A stretch of 64,000 bases of DNA, taken from Alloactinosynnema sp. L-07. Lineage in GTDB: Bacteria; Actinomycetota; Actinomycetes; Mycobacteriales; Pseudonocardiaceae. Positions 8,498 to 18,751 of this stretch are shown here, piece by piece (the first letter of the stretch is position 1; each line of letters begins with the position of its first letter). Under the pieces are notes generated by a model, which saw nothing but the letters and a program-made list of their open reading frames with translations, was not told the DNA's origin and searched no databases. The stretch spans positions 4,030,001 to 4,094,000 of the forward strand of contig NZ_LN850107.1 in the NCBI RefSeq assembly GCF_900070365.1, written 5' to 3'. Made by a program: the position numbers and the translations under genes.

Positions 8498-10135
8498 CTA
8501 GGCGACCGGGCTGGAGACCGGCTTGACTTTCTGCGTGCCCGCCGCCGTGGCCAGCGACTTGGCGTGTTTGACGCCGGAGTTGGCGTTGAGGCGGTCGTCG
8601 AGGAAGTACCAGTCGGTCTGCACGCGCTGCGGGTTGACGTCGACCACCGAGTAGCCGTGCGAGTCCAGCTCGATGTACTTGACGTGCCAGTTCTTCGCGT
8701 ACATCGCGACCTCGGCCGCGACCGAGCCGGTGCGCGCCGGGATGTTGAGCAGGTCGTCGATGTTGTCGCTGGTCACCGACGGCGTGACGAACTCGGTGGC
8801 CACACTGTTGCCGTTCCACCAGTAGCTAGACCGGTCGAGCGGGATGTCGGCGCCCCACGAGGTGTGGATGTCGCCGGTGAGGAAGACGGTGTTCTTGACC
8901 TTGTTGTCCTTGAGGTGGCCGAGCAGTTCGAGCCGATCGGCGGTGTAGCCGTCCCACGCGTCGGCGTTGGCCGCGACGCCGCCCAGCGGCAGGCCGAGCA
9001 GCTCGCCGATGGCCTCGGCGAACAGAGCGGTGACCCCGCCGAGCGAGATCGGCGTGATCATGACCGAGTTGCCGACCAGCTTCCAGGTGGCGTCGGTGCC
9101 CGACAGCCCGGACTTGAGCCACTCCATCTGCGCGTCGCCGGTCAGCGTGCGGTTCGGGTCGTTCGGGTCGCCCGAGGACGGCGTGGTCTGCTTGGAGCGG
9201 TAGCTGCGCAGGTCGAGCAGGGACAACTCGGCCAGCTTGCCCCAGCGGAAGCGGCGGTAGATCTCGCCGCCCGCGCCCTGCCGGACCGGCATCCACTCGA
9301 AGTACGCCTGCCGCGCCGCGGCCTTGCGCACACCCCAGTCGCCCTCGGTGGCGGGCTGATGGTTCTCGGCGCCACCCGACCACGCGTCGTTGGCGGACTC
9401 GTGGTCGTCCCAGGTGATGAACCACGGCTGCTTGGCGTGCAGCGACTGCAGGTCAGGGTCGGTCTTGTACTGCGCGTGGCGCTTGCGGTAGTCGGCCAAC
9501 GCGACCATCTCGGTGGCGGGCTCGTGCGGGCGGATCGTCACGCCGCGGGCCCCGAAGCCGCCCACCGGGTATTCGTAGAGGTAGTCGCCGACGTGCAGGA
9601 CGCCGTCGAGGTCGGTGCGGGCCGCGAGCTGGCGGTAGGCCGCGAAGTAGCCCGCCTGCCAGTTCGAGCACGACACCAGACCGAGGCGCAGCTTGCTGAC
9701 GTCGGCGTTCGTCGCGGGCGCGGTGCGGGTGCGGCCGGTGGCCGACGCGACGCCGTCGAGGAGGAAGCGGTAGAAGTAAGTCGTCGCGGCGGCGAGGCCA
9801 CCGGCTTCGACCTTCACCGTGTGGTCGCGGGACGGGCCGGTCGTGGTTGCGCCGGACTGGACGACGTTGGCGAATGACGAGTCTGTCGCGACCTCCCAGC
9901 GGAGTTCGACGTCAGGTCCGGCGCCGGATCCCGGGGTCGAGTCCGGTGTCGGGGTCACTCGGGTCCAGAGCAGGACGTTGTCGGGCAGTGAGTCGCCCGA
10001 GGCGACGCCGTGCGCGAACTGGGGCACGGCGGCCGCGGCGGCCGTGCCGGCCAGGGCGGCGGGGATGAGCAGGGCGCCACCTGCGACGGCGGACGTGCGG
10101 AGGAAGGCGCGGCGGTCTAATCCGGGATTCATCAC
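8498..10135 (-). CDS. phoD: Tat-exported alkaline phosphatase, PhoD family
   Basis: A 545-residue protein with a twin-arginine signal (LDRRAFLRTSAVAGG, residues 6-20) and an AAAA-type cleavage region near residue 35. The N-terminal fibronectin-like PhoD_N domain includes HGVASGDSLPDNVLLWTRVT. The metallophosphatase core follows, with GLVSCSNWQAGYF, LHVGDYLYEY, ITWDDHESANDAW and FLTGDIHTSW as metal-binding motifs. PhoD enzymes are Ca/Fe-dependent phosphomono/diesterases used to scavenge phosphate outside the cell. The start may be the GTG at 10135 or the adjacent ATG; no strong SD is seen. Regulation by phosphate is expected for the family, but I cannot point to a convincing PHO box. Confidence 0.93.
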   Translation of the reverse strand: MMNPGLDRRAFLRTSAVAGGALLIPAALAGTAAAAAVPQFAHGVASGDSLPDNVLLWTRVTPTPDSTPGSGAGPDVELRWEVATDSSFANVVQSGATTTGPSRDHTVKVEAGGLAAATTYFYRFLLDGVASATGRTRTAPATNADVSKLRLGLVSCSNWQAGYFAAYRQLAARTDLDGVLHVGDYLYEYPVGGFGARGVTIRPHEPATEMVALADYRKRHAQYKTDPDLQSLHAKQPWFITWDDHESANDAWSGGAENHQPATEGDWGVRKAAARQAYFEWMPVRQGAGGEIYRRFRWGKLAELSLLDLRSYRSKQTTPSSGDPNDPNRTLTGDAQMEWLKSGLSGTDATWKLVGNSVMITPISLGGVTALFAEAIGELLGLPLGGVAANADAWDGYTADRLELLGHLKDNKVKNTVFLTGDIHTSWGADIPLDRSSYWWNGNSVATEFVTPSVTSDNIDDLLNIPARTGSVAAEVAMYAKNWHVKYIELDSHGYSVVDVNPQRVQTDWYFLDDRLNANSGVKHAKSLATAAGTQKVKPVSSPVA

Positions 10136-10236
10136 GAGTCTCAGTGGTACACCTTGATCCTAAGTGTCACACCCACCGTCCAGGTGAATACTCCTCAAAT
10201 TCGTCCCGATCTGGGGTTCGGACTACGCTGCCGATC

Positions 10237-10635
10237 ATGCCGACCGACGCTTTGACTCGCCTCGGCGAGGGCAAGTATCTGCTACTGACGACGTTCCGTA
10301 AGGACGGCAGTGCCGTTGGGACGCCGGTGTGGGTGGTTCGGGATGGGGACGTTCTGCTGGCTTGGACGGTGACTGAGTCGTGGAAGGCCAAGCGGCTGCG
10401 ACGAAACAGTGATGTGACGCTTGCCGAGTGCGACATCCGGGGCAACCCGGCAGGCGAGACCGTCTCCGGAACGGCGCGGTTCCTCGACACTGAGGGAACC
10501 GCGCGCGCCAAGAAGCTGATCCAGCGGAAGTACGGTTTCGTCGCGTGGGTCACGGTGTTTGGCAGCAAGCTGCGTCGAGGGTCTTCTGGGACTATCGGGA
10601 TCTCGATCGCTGTGGGTGCGCCGGTTTCGGAGTGA
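10237..10635 (+). CDS. PPOX-class flavin/F420-binding oxidoreductase
   Basis: A 132-residue single-domain split-barrel protein of the pyridoxamine 5'-phosphate oxidase-like family. Visible family patterns are YLLLTTFRKDGSAVGTPVWV near the N-terminus, the WTVTESWKAKRLRRN segment, and VSGTARFLD. Actinobacterial members bind FMN or F420 and reduce diverse small molecules. The ATG at 10237 follows a short leader. It converges on priA with a 78-base gap that contains three short direct repeats. Confidence 0.85.
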   Translation: MPTDALTRLGEGKYLLLTTFRKDGSAVGTPVWVVRDGDVLLAWTVTESWKAKRLRRNSDVTLAECDIRGNPAGETVSGTARFLDTEGTARAKKLIQRKYGFVAWVTVFGSKLRRGSSGTIGISIAVGAPVSE

Positions 10636-10644
10636 CTGTGTCCA

Positions 10645-10684
10645 CACCCTGGGTCCGCACCCTGGGGTCGGCACCCTGGGTCCG
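10645..10684. repeat. Three tandem copies of a 13-14 base repeat
   Basis: CACCCTGGGTCCG occurs at 10645-10657, a variant CACCCTGGGGTCGG at 10658-10671, and CACCCTGGGTCCG again at 10672-10684. The array lies between the convergent PPOX and priA genes. It has no spacer structure and is not a CRISPR. Replication slippage is the simplest origin. Confidence 0.8.
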
Positions 10685-10713
10685 CGGCGGGGGTGCGGCT
10701 TGTTGGTTGTTTC

Positions 10714-11445
10714 TTACGGGCGGCGAACTGCTGCGAGTGCCTCGGGCAGAGTGAAGTTGCCGTTGTATAGGGCTTTGCCGATGATTGCGCCCTCAACGCC
10801 GTCGATCGCGGCCAGGGCGACCAGGTCGTCCACACTGGACACGCCGCCCGAGGCGATCACCGGCGCGTCGGTGCGCGCGCAGACCTCGCGCAGCAGGCCC
10901 GCGTTCGGGCCCTCCAAGGTGCCGTCCTTGCTCACGTCGGTGACTACGTAGCGGGCGCAGCCGTCGGTGTTCAGGCGGTCGAGGGCCTCCCAGAGTTCAC
11001 CGCCGTCGGTGGTCCAGCCTCGGGACGACACCCGGTAGACACCATCTTTGATTCGTACGTCCAGGCCGACGGCGATCTTGTCGCCGTGTTCGGCGATGAC
11101 CTTCGCGCACCACTCGGGGTTTTCCAGGGCGGCGGTGCCCAGGCCGATGCGGGCGGCGCCGGTGGCCAGGGCGTTGTCCAGTGATTCGTCGTCGCGGATG
11201 CCGCCGGATAGTTCTACCTGGACGTCCAGGGTGCCGACGATCTCGGCGAGCAGGTCGCGGTTGCTGCCCCGGCCGAACGCGGCGTCGAGGTCGACCAGGT
11301 GGACCCAGTCGGCGCCGCCGTCCTGCCAGGCCATGGCGGCGTCCAGTGGGGAGCCGTAGCCGGTCTCGGACCCGGCCTCACCCTGGACGAGACGGACGGC
11401 CTGGCCATGGACCACGTCGATGGCGGGAAGCAAGTAGAAGCTCAC
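10714..11445 (-). CDS. priA: Phosphoribosyl isomerase A (HisA/TrpF)
   Basis: A 243-residue TIM barrel. It shows the HisA start [19 protein letters not shown], the loop motif [22 protein letters not shown], the second catalytic Asp region [14 protein letters not shown], and the phosphate-binding ASGGVSS. HisA isomerises ProFAR to PRFAR in histidine synthesis. In actinomycetes the PriA form also does the TrpF step of tryptophan synthesis, which fits the absence of trpF here, though absence from a 64 kb window proves little. It lies 13 bases after the small membrane protein gene and is co-directional with hisH. No hisF follows; the convergent PPOX gene comes next. Confidence 0.95.
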   Translation of the reverse strand: MSFYLLPAIDVVHGQAVRLVQGEAGSETGYGSPLDAAMAWQDGGADWVHLVDLDAAFGRGSNRDLLAEIVGTLDVQVELSGGIRDDESLDNALATGAARIGLGTAALENPEWCAKVIAEHGDKIAVGLDVRIKDGVYRVSSRGWTTDGGELWEALDRLNTDGCARYVVTDVSKDGTLEGPNAGLLREVCARTDAPVIASGGVSSVDDLVALAAIDGVEGAIIGKALYNGNFTLPEALAAVRRP

Positions 11446-11458
11446 CGGAGCACCCTAT

Positions 11459-11680
11459 CTACGCGGCTGGGGTCGACCGGCGGTGGATGAGGTAACCCAC
11501 ACCGAGTCCGACGGCGAGCAGTAGCACCCACGCCCACCAGGGCAGACTCCCCAGGATGCCGACCAGCGCACCCGCGATGGCCGCGCCGACGACACCTCCC
11601 AAAGTGGTCGCGGTCGACGGCCTGCGGCGGCGGGTGGTCGTGGTGCGGCGCTTGCGTGGCTTCTTCTTCGGGGTGGTCAT
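11459..11680 (-). CDS. Small membrane protein in the his operon (73 aa)
   Basis: The ATG overlaps the hisH stop (ATGA), which fixes the start. The N-terminus is strongly basic (residues 4-21 rich in Lys and Arg, with TTTTRRRR). It is followed by two hydrophobic segments (about residues 26-44 and 48-64, the second containing [18 protein letters not shown]) and a short basic tail. The topology suggests a cytoplasmic basic head and a helical hairpin. No known function. Tight coupling between hisH and priA shows it is co-translated with histidine enzymes, but no catalytic part in the pathway is implied. Confidence 0.75.
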   Translation of the reverse strand: MTTPKKKPRKRRTTTTRRRRPSTATTLGGVVGAAIAGALVGILGSLPWWAWVLLLAVGLGVGYLIHRRSTPAA

Positions 11681-12333
11681 CCGGTGACGTCCTTGAGCCA
11701 GTTCTCCAGCAGCTGCGCGCCTGCGTCGCCCGACTTCTCTGGGTGGAACTGGGTGGCCGACAGGGGACCGTTCTCGGCCGCCGCGACGAACTCGCCGCCG
11801 TGGTCGGCCCAGGTAACCAGGGGTGGGATCATCGGCGGCTCGGGGTGCAGTTCCCAGGTGCGCGCGGCGTAGGAGTGGACGAAGTAGAACCGGGTGTCCG
11901 GGCCGAGGCCGTGGAAGAGCACGGACTTCTCCGGCGCCCGCACGGTGTTCCAGCCCATGTGCGGGACGATGGGGGCGTCGAGCCGGTCGACCGTGCCGGG
12001 CCACTGGTTGCAGCCGTCGGTCTCGACACCGTGCTCGATACCGCGCTCGAAGAGGATCTGCATGCCGACGCAGATTCCCAGTACCGGCCGACCGCCTGCG
12101 AGCCGACGTCCGATGATCCGCTCGCCGCGCACGCCGCGCAGCCCCTCCATGCACGCCGCGTAGGCCCCGACACCGGGCACGACCAGCGCGTCGCAGTCGA
12201 TGGCGGCATGGAAGTCGCCGGTCACCTCGACATCGGCACCGACGCGGCGCAGCGCGCGTTCAGCGGAACGAAGGTTCCCGGACCCGTAATCCAGCACGAC
12301 GACTCTTGGCACGGGCCCAGCGTAGTCGGCCAC
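11677..12333 (-). CDS. hisH: Imidazole glycerol phosphate synthase, glutaminase subunit HisH
   Basis: A 218-residue class I glutamine amidotransferase. The nucleophile elbow is GICVGMQ with its Cys, and the His/Glu pair is in QFHPEKS. The N-terminus [13 protein letters not shown] and the PHMGWN loop are specific for HisH. It supplies ammonia to HisF, which is not in this window. The stop overlaps the start of the small membrane protein gene. The nearest upstream gene, at 12435, is on the opposite strand, so hisH is probably transcribed from its own promoter in the 101-base gap instead of from hisD. Confidence 0.95.
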   Translation of the reverse strand: MADYAGPVPRVVVLDYGSGNLRSAERALRRVGADVEVTGDFHAAIDCDALVVPGVGAYAACMEGLRGVRGERIIGRRLAGGRPVLGICVGMQILFERGIEHGVETDGCNQWPGTVDRLDAPIVPHMGWNTVRAPEKSVLFHGLGPDTRFYFVHSYAARTWELHPEPPMIPPLVTWADHGGEFVAAAENGPLSATQFHPEKSGDAGAQLLENWLKDVTG

Positions 12334-12434
12334 GTCCGTTATCTAACCGTGACCTCGATCGGGTGTAAGCCGTCCCGCCTGCGGGTATGTGGGGACTAAG
12401 GCGTGGTCAGGGGGCCGCGCCCAGGAGGCCTGTG

Positions 12435-12641
12435 ATGTTGCGTTGGACCTTGGCGACAATCCTGCTCGTCGCGGCGATGGTCAACGCCTATCTCGCGCTG
12501 TCCGAGTCGGTCGTGTGGCCGATCGTGCCCGCTGTGCTGTGGATCCTCGTGGCCGCCGCACTCATCACCGCCGAACCGAAGTCCGAGGTCCCCGCGCCGC
12601 GAGCGGAGTCCGAGCCGGTGCGACGGCCGGTGTCCGTCTAA
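12435..12641 (+). CDS. Small two-segment membrane protein (68 aa)
   Basis: The ATG at 12435 is preceded by AGGAGG (12423-12428) with good spacing. The predicted protein has two hydrophobic segments (roughly residues 4-19 and 24-43, the second with WPIVPAVLWILVAAALI) and a hydrophilic Pro/Glu/Arg-rich tail. No family recognised. It is divergent from hisH and its stop overlaps the stop of the convergent transketolase gene by 4 bases. The strong SD argues that it is expressed. Confidence 0.65.
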   Translation: MLRWTLATILLVAAMVNAYLALSESVVWPIVPAVLWILVAAALITAEPKSEVPAPRAESEPVRRPVSV

Positions 12642-13546
12642 CTGAGGAATTCTCGCAGGGTCCGGGCGATCCCGGCCGCGTCGAGGCCGTGGATCTCGTC
12701 GTGCTGCGCCGCGGTGCCGTAGGCGCGCACCTCCATGTCCCGCCGCACACCCACCGACCGCTGACGGTGCGGCATGTCCGCCAACGCCTCGGCCACCGAG
12801 TGCGCCGAGGTCCCCGCCAGGTACGGCTCCACGACCAGGACATTCGGCGCCGCCGACTCGACCGCCGCGCGTAGGCCCGTGTGGTCGAACGGGCGGACGG
12901 TCGGGGTGTACAACACCGACACGTCGACACCCTCGGTCGCGGCGAGCACCGCGTCCAGGGTCGGGCCCACGGCCAGGACCACGCCAAGGCTGCCGTGGCG
13001 CAGCGGGACGAAGTCGCCGGTCACCGGGTGGGCGTCGGTGTTCGATCGGGTCGAGAGCCGCAGGTAGACCAGCCCGTTCCCCGCGAGCGCGCCGGTCAGC
13101 AGCGGCGCGACCTCGTCGGGGTGGCCGGGTACGTGGATGGTGAAGCCGGGCAGGCTGTCGATCAGTGCCACGTCTGCGGGCGCCTGGTGGGTGCGGCCCA
13201 TCTTCGGGTTGTCGTAGGACGCGCCGACGCTAACCAGCACCGCGCCGACACCCTGGTGGCCAAGGTCGAGTTTGACCTGCTCATACGCCCGCTCGACCAG
13301 GAACGGCGCATAGGTGTGGATGACCGGCCGGAATCCGGTCAGCGCGAGCCCGCCCGCGACGCCGACCATCGCCTGCTCCCGAATCCCGACGTCGACCACA
13401 CGGCCGGGATGCTCCTTGAGCGGTCCAGCGAATAGATCCACGGAGATCGCGGCCAGCACGAGCGCGACCCGCGGGTCCTGCTCCAGCGCCTCGGTCATGC
13501 TCGCCGCGAACGCCTCACGCATGGTCCTGGTGTCAACCGTGGTCAT
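12638..13546 (-). CDS. Transketolase, C-terminal subunit
   Basis: A 302-residue protein covering the pyrimidine-binding and C-terminal domains of transketolase. Visible are DVGIREQAMVGVAGGLAL, containing the glutamate that activates thiamine diphosphate, the YEQVKLDLGHQGVGAVLVSV segment and the C-terminal transketolase fold. It is paired with the N-terminal subunit, whose stop overlaps its start by 4 bases (13543-13546). Together they make a split transketolase of about 520 residues. Such split enzymes transfer two-carbon units in pentose phosphate metabolism or in specialised sugar and C5N pathways; the substrate cannot be read here. A full-length housekeeping transketolase is expected elsewhere. 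Confidence 0.88.
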   Translation of the reverse strand: MTTVDTRTMREAFAASMTEALEQDPRVALVLAAISVDLFAGPLKEHPGRVVDVGIREQAMVGVAGGLALTGFRPVIHTYAPFLVERAYEQVKLDLGHQGVGAVLVSVGASYDNPKMGRTHQAPADVALIDSLPGFTIHVPGHPDEVAPLLTGALAGNGLVYLRLSTRSNTDAHPVTGDFVPLRHGSLGVVLAVGPTLDAVLAATEGVDVSVLYTPTVRPFDHTGLRAAVESAAPNVLVVEPYLAGTSAHSVAEALADMPHRQRSVGVRRDMEVRAYGTAAQHDEIHGLDAAGIARTLREFLS

Positions 13547-14205
13547 CGCTGCTCCTTGATATCGGCGACCACGACGAGCGGCCTGCCGGGGTGGCCTTCG
13601 GTCAACGCGGCGTGCAAGGCCACGTGGTCACGGCCGTCGACGGTGACGCCCGCCCAGCCCTCCACGGTGAACCGGGACGCGATGCCGCCGGGCCAGCCGT
13701 GGTTGGAACTGTGGTTGTCCACGACGACGGCGGTCAGGTTCGCCAGCCCGAACCGCGCGGCGACCGCGATGGCCTCGTGGTTGCTGCCCTCGTCCAGCTC
13801 ACCGTCGCCGACCAGCACGAACACGCGAGCGGGCGAACCTTGGGCGCGTAGCCCGACGGCCTGCCCCACCGCGATGGGCAGCCCGTGTCCAAGTGATCCC
13901 GACCCGATCTCGGCGCCGGGCACGAGGGTGCGGTCGGGATGGTGGCCGAGGATGGAGTCGAACCGGGTCCAGGTATCCAATGTGGAGGGATCAAGGAAGC
14001 CCTTGGCGGCCAGGACCGCGTAGAACGCCATCGGACCGTGTCCTTTGGACAGCAGGAACCGGTCCCGGTCCGGATCATCGAGCGCGTCGATGCGCAGAAC
14101 GCGGTCGTAGAGCACCCACAGGACGTCGAGGGTGGAGGCGGCGGCCCACTCGTGCTTCTCATCGCCGGTCATCCGGGCGAACAGCGGGGCCAGTGCGTGT
14201 GTCAT
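13543..14205 (-). CDS. Transketolase, N-terminal (TPP-binding) subunit
   Basis: A 220-residue protein with the thiamine-diphosphate domain of transketolase: LSKGHGPMAFYAVLA, GSLGHGLPIAVGQAVG and the Mg/TPP motif VGDGELDEGSNHEA, ending near the VVVDNHSSNHG segment. The ATG at 14205 is preferred over an upstream in-frame TTG because GGTGG lies a few bases before it. It is translationally coupled to the C-terminal subunit. Divergent from kptA across 85 bases. The organisation as two genes instead of one polypeptide is normal for this subfamily. Confidence 0.88.
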   Translation of the reverse strand: MTHALAPLFARMTGDEKHEWAAASTLDVLWVLYDRVLRIDALDDPDRDRFLLSKGHGPMAFYAVLAAKGFLDPSTLDTWTRFDSILGHHPDRTLVPGAEIGSGSLGHGLPIAVGQAVGLRAQGSPARVFVLVGDGELDEGSNHEAIAVAARFGLANLTAVVVDNHSSNHGWPGGIASRFTVEGWAGVTVDGRDHVALHAALTEGHPGRPLVVVADIKEQR

Positions 14206-14290
14206 GGGTCCACCGTGCAACCTTGAGTTCGGTGGAGGTCAAGAACTTCGTGGCGCCCGCGCGGGCCGGTGTGCTGCAATTCGCATCGAT

Positions 14291-14818
14291 ATGGAAGAAC
14301 AACAGCTGATCCGCCTGTCGAAGCGGATGTCCAAAGCCCTGCGCCACCACCCCGAGCGAGTCGGCCTCACCCTCGACGCCGCGGGCTGGGTCCCGGTGTC
14401 GGACCTGCTCAGCGCACTCGGCGTGTCCCGCTCGGCACTCGATGAAGTCGTGGCGCGCAACAACAAGAACCGTTTCGCGTTCGACCCGACCGGGACCCGC
14501 ATCCGGGCCAGTCAGGGCCACAGCGTGCCGGTCGACCTCGGACTGACGCCCATGCCGCCGCCCCCGGTGCTCTACCACGGCACCGTGGCCGCCGCACTGG
14601 AGTCGATCAAGGCCGAGGGCTTGCGGCCGATGAACCGCCACCATGTGCACTTGTCGGCTACCCGCGACACCGCCGTGGCGGTGGGCGCCCGCCGAGGCAG
14701 GCCACTCGTCCTGGAAATCGACGCGGCGGCGATGGCCGCTGACGGGCACGAGTTCTATGTCAGCGCGAACGGGGTCTGGCTGACCGACCACGTCCCCGCG
14801 CTCTACCTGCAAGAATGA
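14291..14818 (+). CDS. kptA: RNA 2'-phosphotransferase KptA/Tpt1
   Basis: A 175-residue KptA. Family motifs are LSKRMSKALRHHPERVGLTLD at the N-terminus (first Arg-His-His anchor), the winged-helix half with AGWVPVSDLL, RIRASQGHS, then LYHGTVAAALESI and HHVHLSATRDTAVAVG of the ADP-ribosyltransferase-like half. The enzyme transfers an internal RNA 2'-phosphate to NAD, giving ADP-ribose cyclic phosphate. Bacteria have no tRNA splicing of the yeast type, so its natural role here is unclear, perhaps RNA repair or detoxification. It stands next to a VapC toxin remnant. Confidence 0.92.
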   Translation: MEEQQLIRLSKRMSKALRHHPERVGLTLDAAGWVPVSDLLSALGVSRSALDEVVARNNKNRFAFDPTGTRIRASQGHSVPVDLGLTPMPPPPVLYHGTVAAALESIKAEGLRPMNRHHVHLSATRDTAVAVGARRGRPLVLEIDAAAMAADGHEFYVSANGVWLTDHVPALYLQE

Positions 14819-14853
14819 GTTGATCGGGGTCCGTCAAAGCCGAAGGCCCATTT

Positions 14854-15012
14854 GTCACCCGGCACGGCAGACGCGACTCAAGCCGCGCGCTACCGGTGAT
14901 CGACGGACTGCTTGCCGCGACAGCGTTGGCACACGACTGGACGCTCGTGACTCGCAACGGGACCGACGTGATGTCGACCGGCCTCCGACTCCTCGATCCG
15001 TTCGCGCGCTGA
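14854..15012 (+). pseudogene. Truncated VapC-type PIN-domain toxin, C-terminal remnant
   Basis: The short frame ending in TGA at 15010-15012 encodes the classic VapC tail: LPVIDGLLAATALAHDW, then TLVTRNGTDV, then GLRLLDPFAR. These are the two last conserved acidic-residue regions of PIN nucleases (the Asp of VIDG and the Asp of RNGTDV). No start, no first catalytic half and no VapB antitoxin are present upstream; kptA ends 35 bases before. Only about 50 residues survive of an expected 125-140, so it is a decayed toxin gene. It would be inactive as a nuclease. Confidence 0.75.
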
Positions 15013-15013
15013 C

Positions 15014-15043
15014 TTCGACCTACCTGGAGGTTGCCGGTAGGCT
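15014..15043 (+). promoter_or_regulatory. Candidate promoter/operator of the SoxR-type gene
   Basis: TTCGAC (15014-15019) and TAGGCT (15038-15043) are 18 bases apart. Between and across them is a dyad CCTACC (15019-15024) N11 GGTAGG (15036-15041), with an inner near-dyad ACCT-GG-AGGT. A dyad inside a lengthened spacer is the hallmark of MerR-family operators, so this is likely the autoregulatory SoxR site. The GTG start follows the -10 element by 7 bases, suggesting a leaderless transcript. Confidence 0.5.
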
Positions 15044-15050
15044 TGGACGG

Positions 15051-15515
15051 GTGTCCAAACTGGCTGAGACGCTGTCCATCGGCGAGGTCGCCGATCGCAG
15101 CGGGGTTCCGCATACGGCGTTGCGCTTCTACGAGGAGCGCGGGTTGATCCACTCCGAGCGGACGGCCGGTAACCAGCGCAGATATGCCAGGGCAGTGCTC
15201 CGCAGGCTCGCCTTCATCCGCACCGCCCAACGGGTCGGGCTCACACTGGAGGAGATCCACGCCGCGCTCGACCTGTTACCCGAGCGGCGGACGCCGACGA
15301 AGGTCGACTGGGCGCGGCTGTCCAAGACGTGGCGGTCGGAGATCGACGCCCGGATCGACTCGTTGGAGCGGCTGCGGGACAACCTGACGTCCTGCATCGG
15401 GTGCGGGTGTCTGTCGTTGAAGACCTGTGGACTGGTCAACAGCGAAGACCGGATGTCGAACCTCGGCCCCGGCGCACCCCGGCTGAAAGCGGCCAGCGAG
15501 GGCGGCACCCCCTAG
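15051..15515 (+). CDS. soxR: Redox-sensing MerR-family regulator, SoxR type
   Basis: A 154-residue regulator. The N-terminal winged helix has IGEVADRSGVPHTALRFYEERGLI, followed by a dimerisation helix (LERLRDNLTSC). The iron-sulphur motif CIGCGCLSLKTC (about residues 119-130) contains all four Cys of SoxR. The [2Fe-2S] cluster senses redox-active compounds. In actinomycetes SoxR usually controls exporters, oxygenases and reductases for self-made redox-active metabolites and not a SoxS gene, and none exists here. GTG at 15051 is chosen because the promoter ends just upstream. The stop codon is part of a bidirectional terminator hairpin. Confidence 0.9.
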   Translation: MSKLAETLSIGEVADRSGVPHTALRFYEERGLIHSERTAGNQRRYARAVLRRLAFIRTAQRVGLTLEEIHAALDLLPERRTPTKVDWARLSKTWRSEIDARIDSLERLRDNLTSCIGCGCLSLKTCGLVNSEDRMSNLGPGAPRLKAASEGGTP

Positions 15516-15534
15516 TGCCCTGCGCCGGGCACTA
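15513..15534. terminator. Bidirectional hairpin containing both flanking stop codons
   Basis: TAGTGCCC (15513-15520) and GGGCACTA (15527-15534) form a perfect 8-base stem with loop TGCGCC. The first TAG is the soxR stop. The last CTA is the stop (TAG on the minus strand) of the small convergent gene. The hairpin thus ends both genes exactly. Confidence 0.7.
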
Positions 15535-15693
15535 GCGGTTCGACACGTACCAGGCCACGGCGCCGCCGCCCGCCAGCAGGGCGAGCACGAGCAGCACCAT
15601 GGCCATGCCCTTTGCCGTCTTCCAGGTCGTGTAGACCCCACCGACGAGCACGCCGGTCAACGCGATCAACCCGACGACGACGAGATCCTTCAC
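15532..15693 (-). CDS. Small membrane protein (53 aa) downstream of hisB
   Basis: A short frame from GTG (15691-15693) to TAG, preceded by GGAGGA at good spacing. It encodes VKDLVVVGLIALTGVLVGGV, a short YTTWKTAKG linker, then MAMVLLVLALLAGGGAVAWY and a polar end. This is two transmembrane helices with a basic linker. No family recognised. It lies 42 bases after the hisB stop on the same strand, so it may be the last gene of the hisDCB transcript. The hairpin at its stop codon would terminate that message. Confidence 0.7.
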   Translation of the reverse strand: MKDLVVVGLIALTGVLVGGVYTTWKTAKGMAMVLLVLALLAGGGAVAWYVSNR

Positions 15694-15735
15694 GACCTAC
15701 TCCTCCAGCGCCCTGTGAATCCGGACAGACCCTAC

Positions 15736-16334
15736 TCAGAGGACGCCCTTGGTTGAGGGGATTCCGCCAACTCTGGGGTCGGACTCCGTGGCAGCCCTTA
15801 GTGCCCTGGCGAAGGCCTTGTACTCGGCCTCGGTGATGTGGTGCGGGTCACGCCCGTGGATGACCCGGAGGTGCAGGGCGATATGGGCGTGGAAGGCGAT
15901 CGACTCGAAGACGTGCCTGTTCAGCACGGTCGGGTAGTTCCCGCCGACGACGAAACCGACCATGACCTCGGGCTCGCCCGTGTGCACGCAGTAGGGGCGG
16001 CCCGAGACGTCGATCGCGGCGTGCGCCAGGGTCTCGTCCATCGGGATCCAGGCGTCGCCGAAGCGGCGGATGCCCGACTTGTCGCCGAGGGCCTGGCGCA
16101 GGGCCTGGCCCAGGACGATGGCGACGTCCTCGACGGTGTGGTGGGCGTCGATGTCGATGTCGCCGGTGGCGTGCACGGTCAGGTCGAACGACGCGTGCGA
16201 GCCGAACGCGGTGAGCATGTGGTCGTAGAACGGGACGCCGGTCGACACGTCGACCTTGCCCGAGCCGTCGAGGTCGACCTCGACGAAGACCTTCGATTCC
16301 TTGGTGATCCGCTCCACGCGGCCGACACGGGACA

Positions 16335-16335
<1 letters not shown>
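15736..16335 (-). CDS. hisB: Imidazoleglycerol-phosphate dehydratase
   Basis: A 199-residue monofunctional HisB. Metal-binding motifs are HHTVEDV (residues about 65-71) and the C-terminal [23 protein letters not shown] and the [11 protein letters not shown] strand are also typical. It dehydrates imidazole glycerol phosphate to imidazole acetol phosphate. The GTG start shares one base with the hisC stop, so translation is coupled. There is no fused phosphatase domain, as usual in actinobacteria. Confidence 0.96.

Positions 16336-18750
<2,415 letters not shown>

Positions 18751-18751
<1 letters not shown>

Noticed and set aside
10136..10236. PHO box upstream of phoD
   Set aside because: Only one ATTCACC-like unit is visible; the expected set of 11-base direct repeats is not convincing.
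10645..10684. Possible CRISPR array
   Set aside because: The units abut without spacers and are only 13-14 bases long. No CRISPR array or cas gene is seen anywhere in the window.
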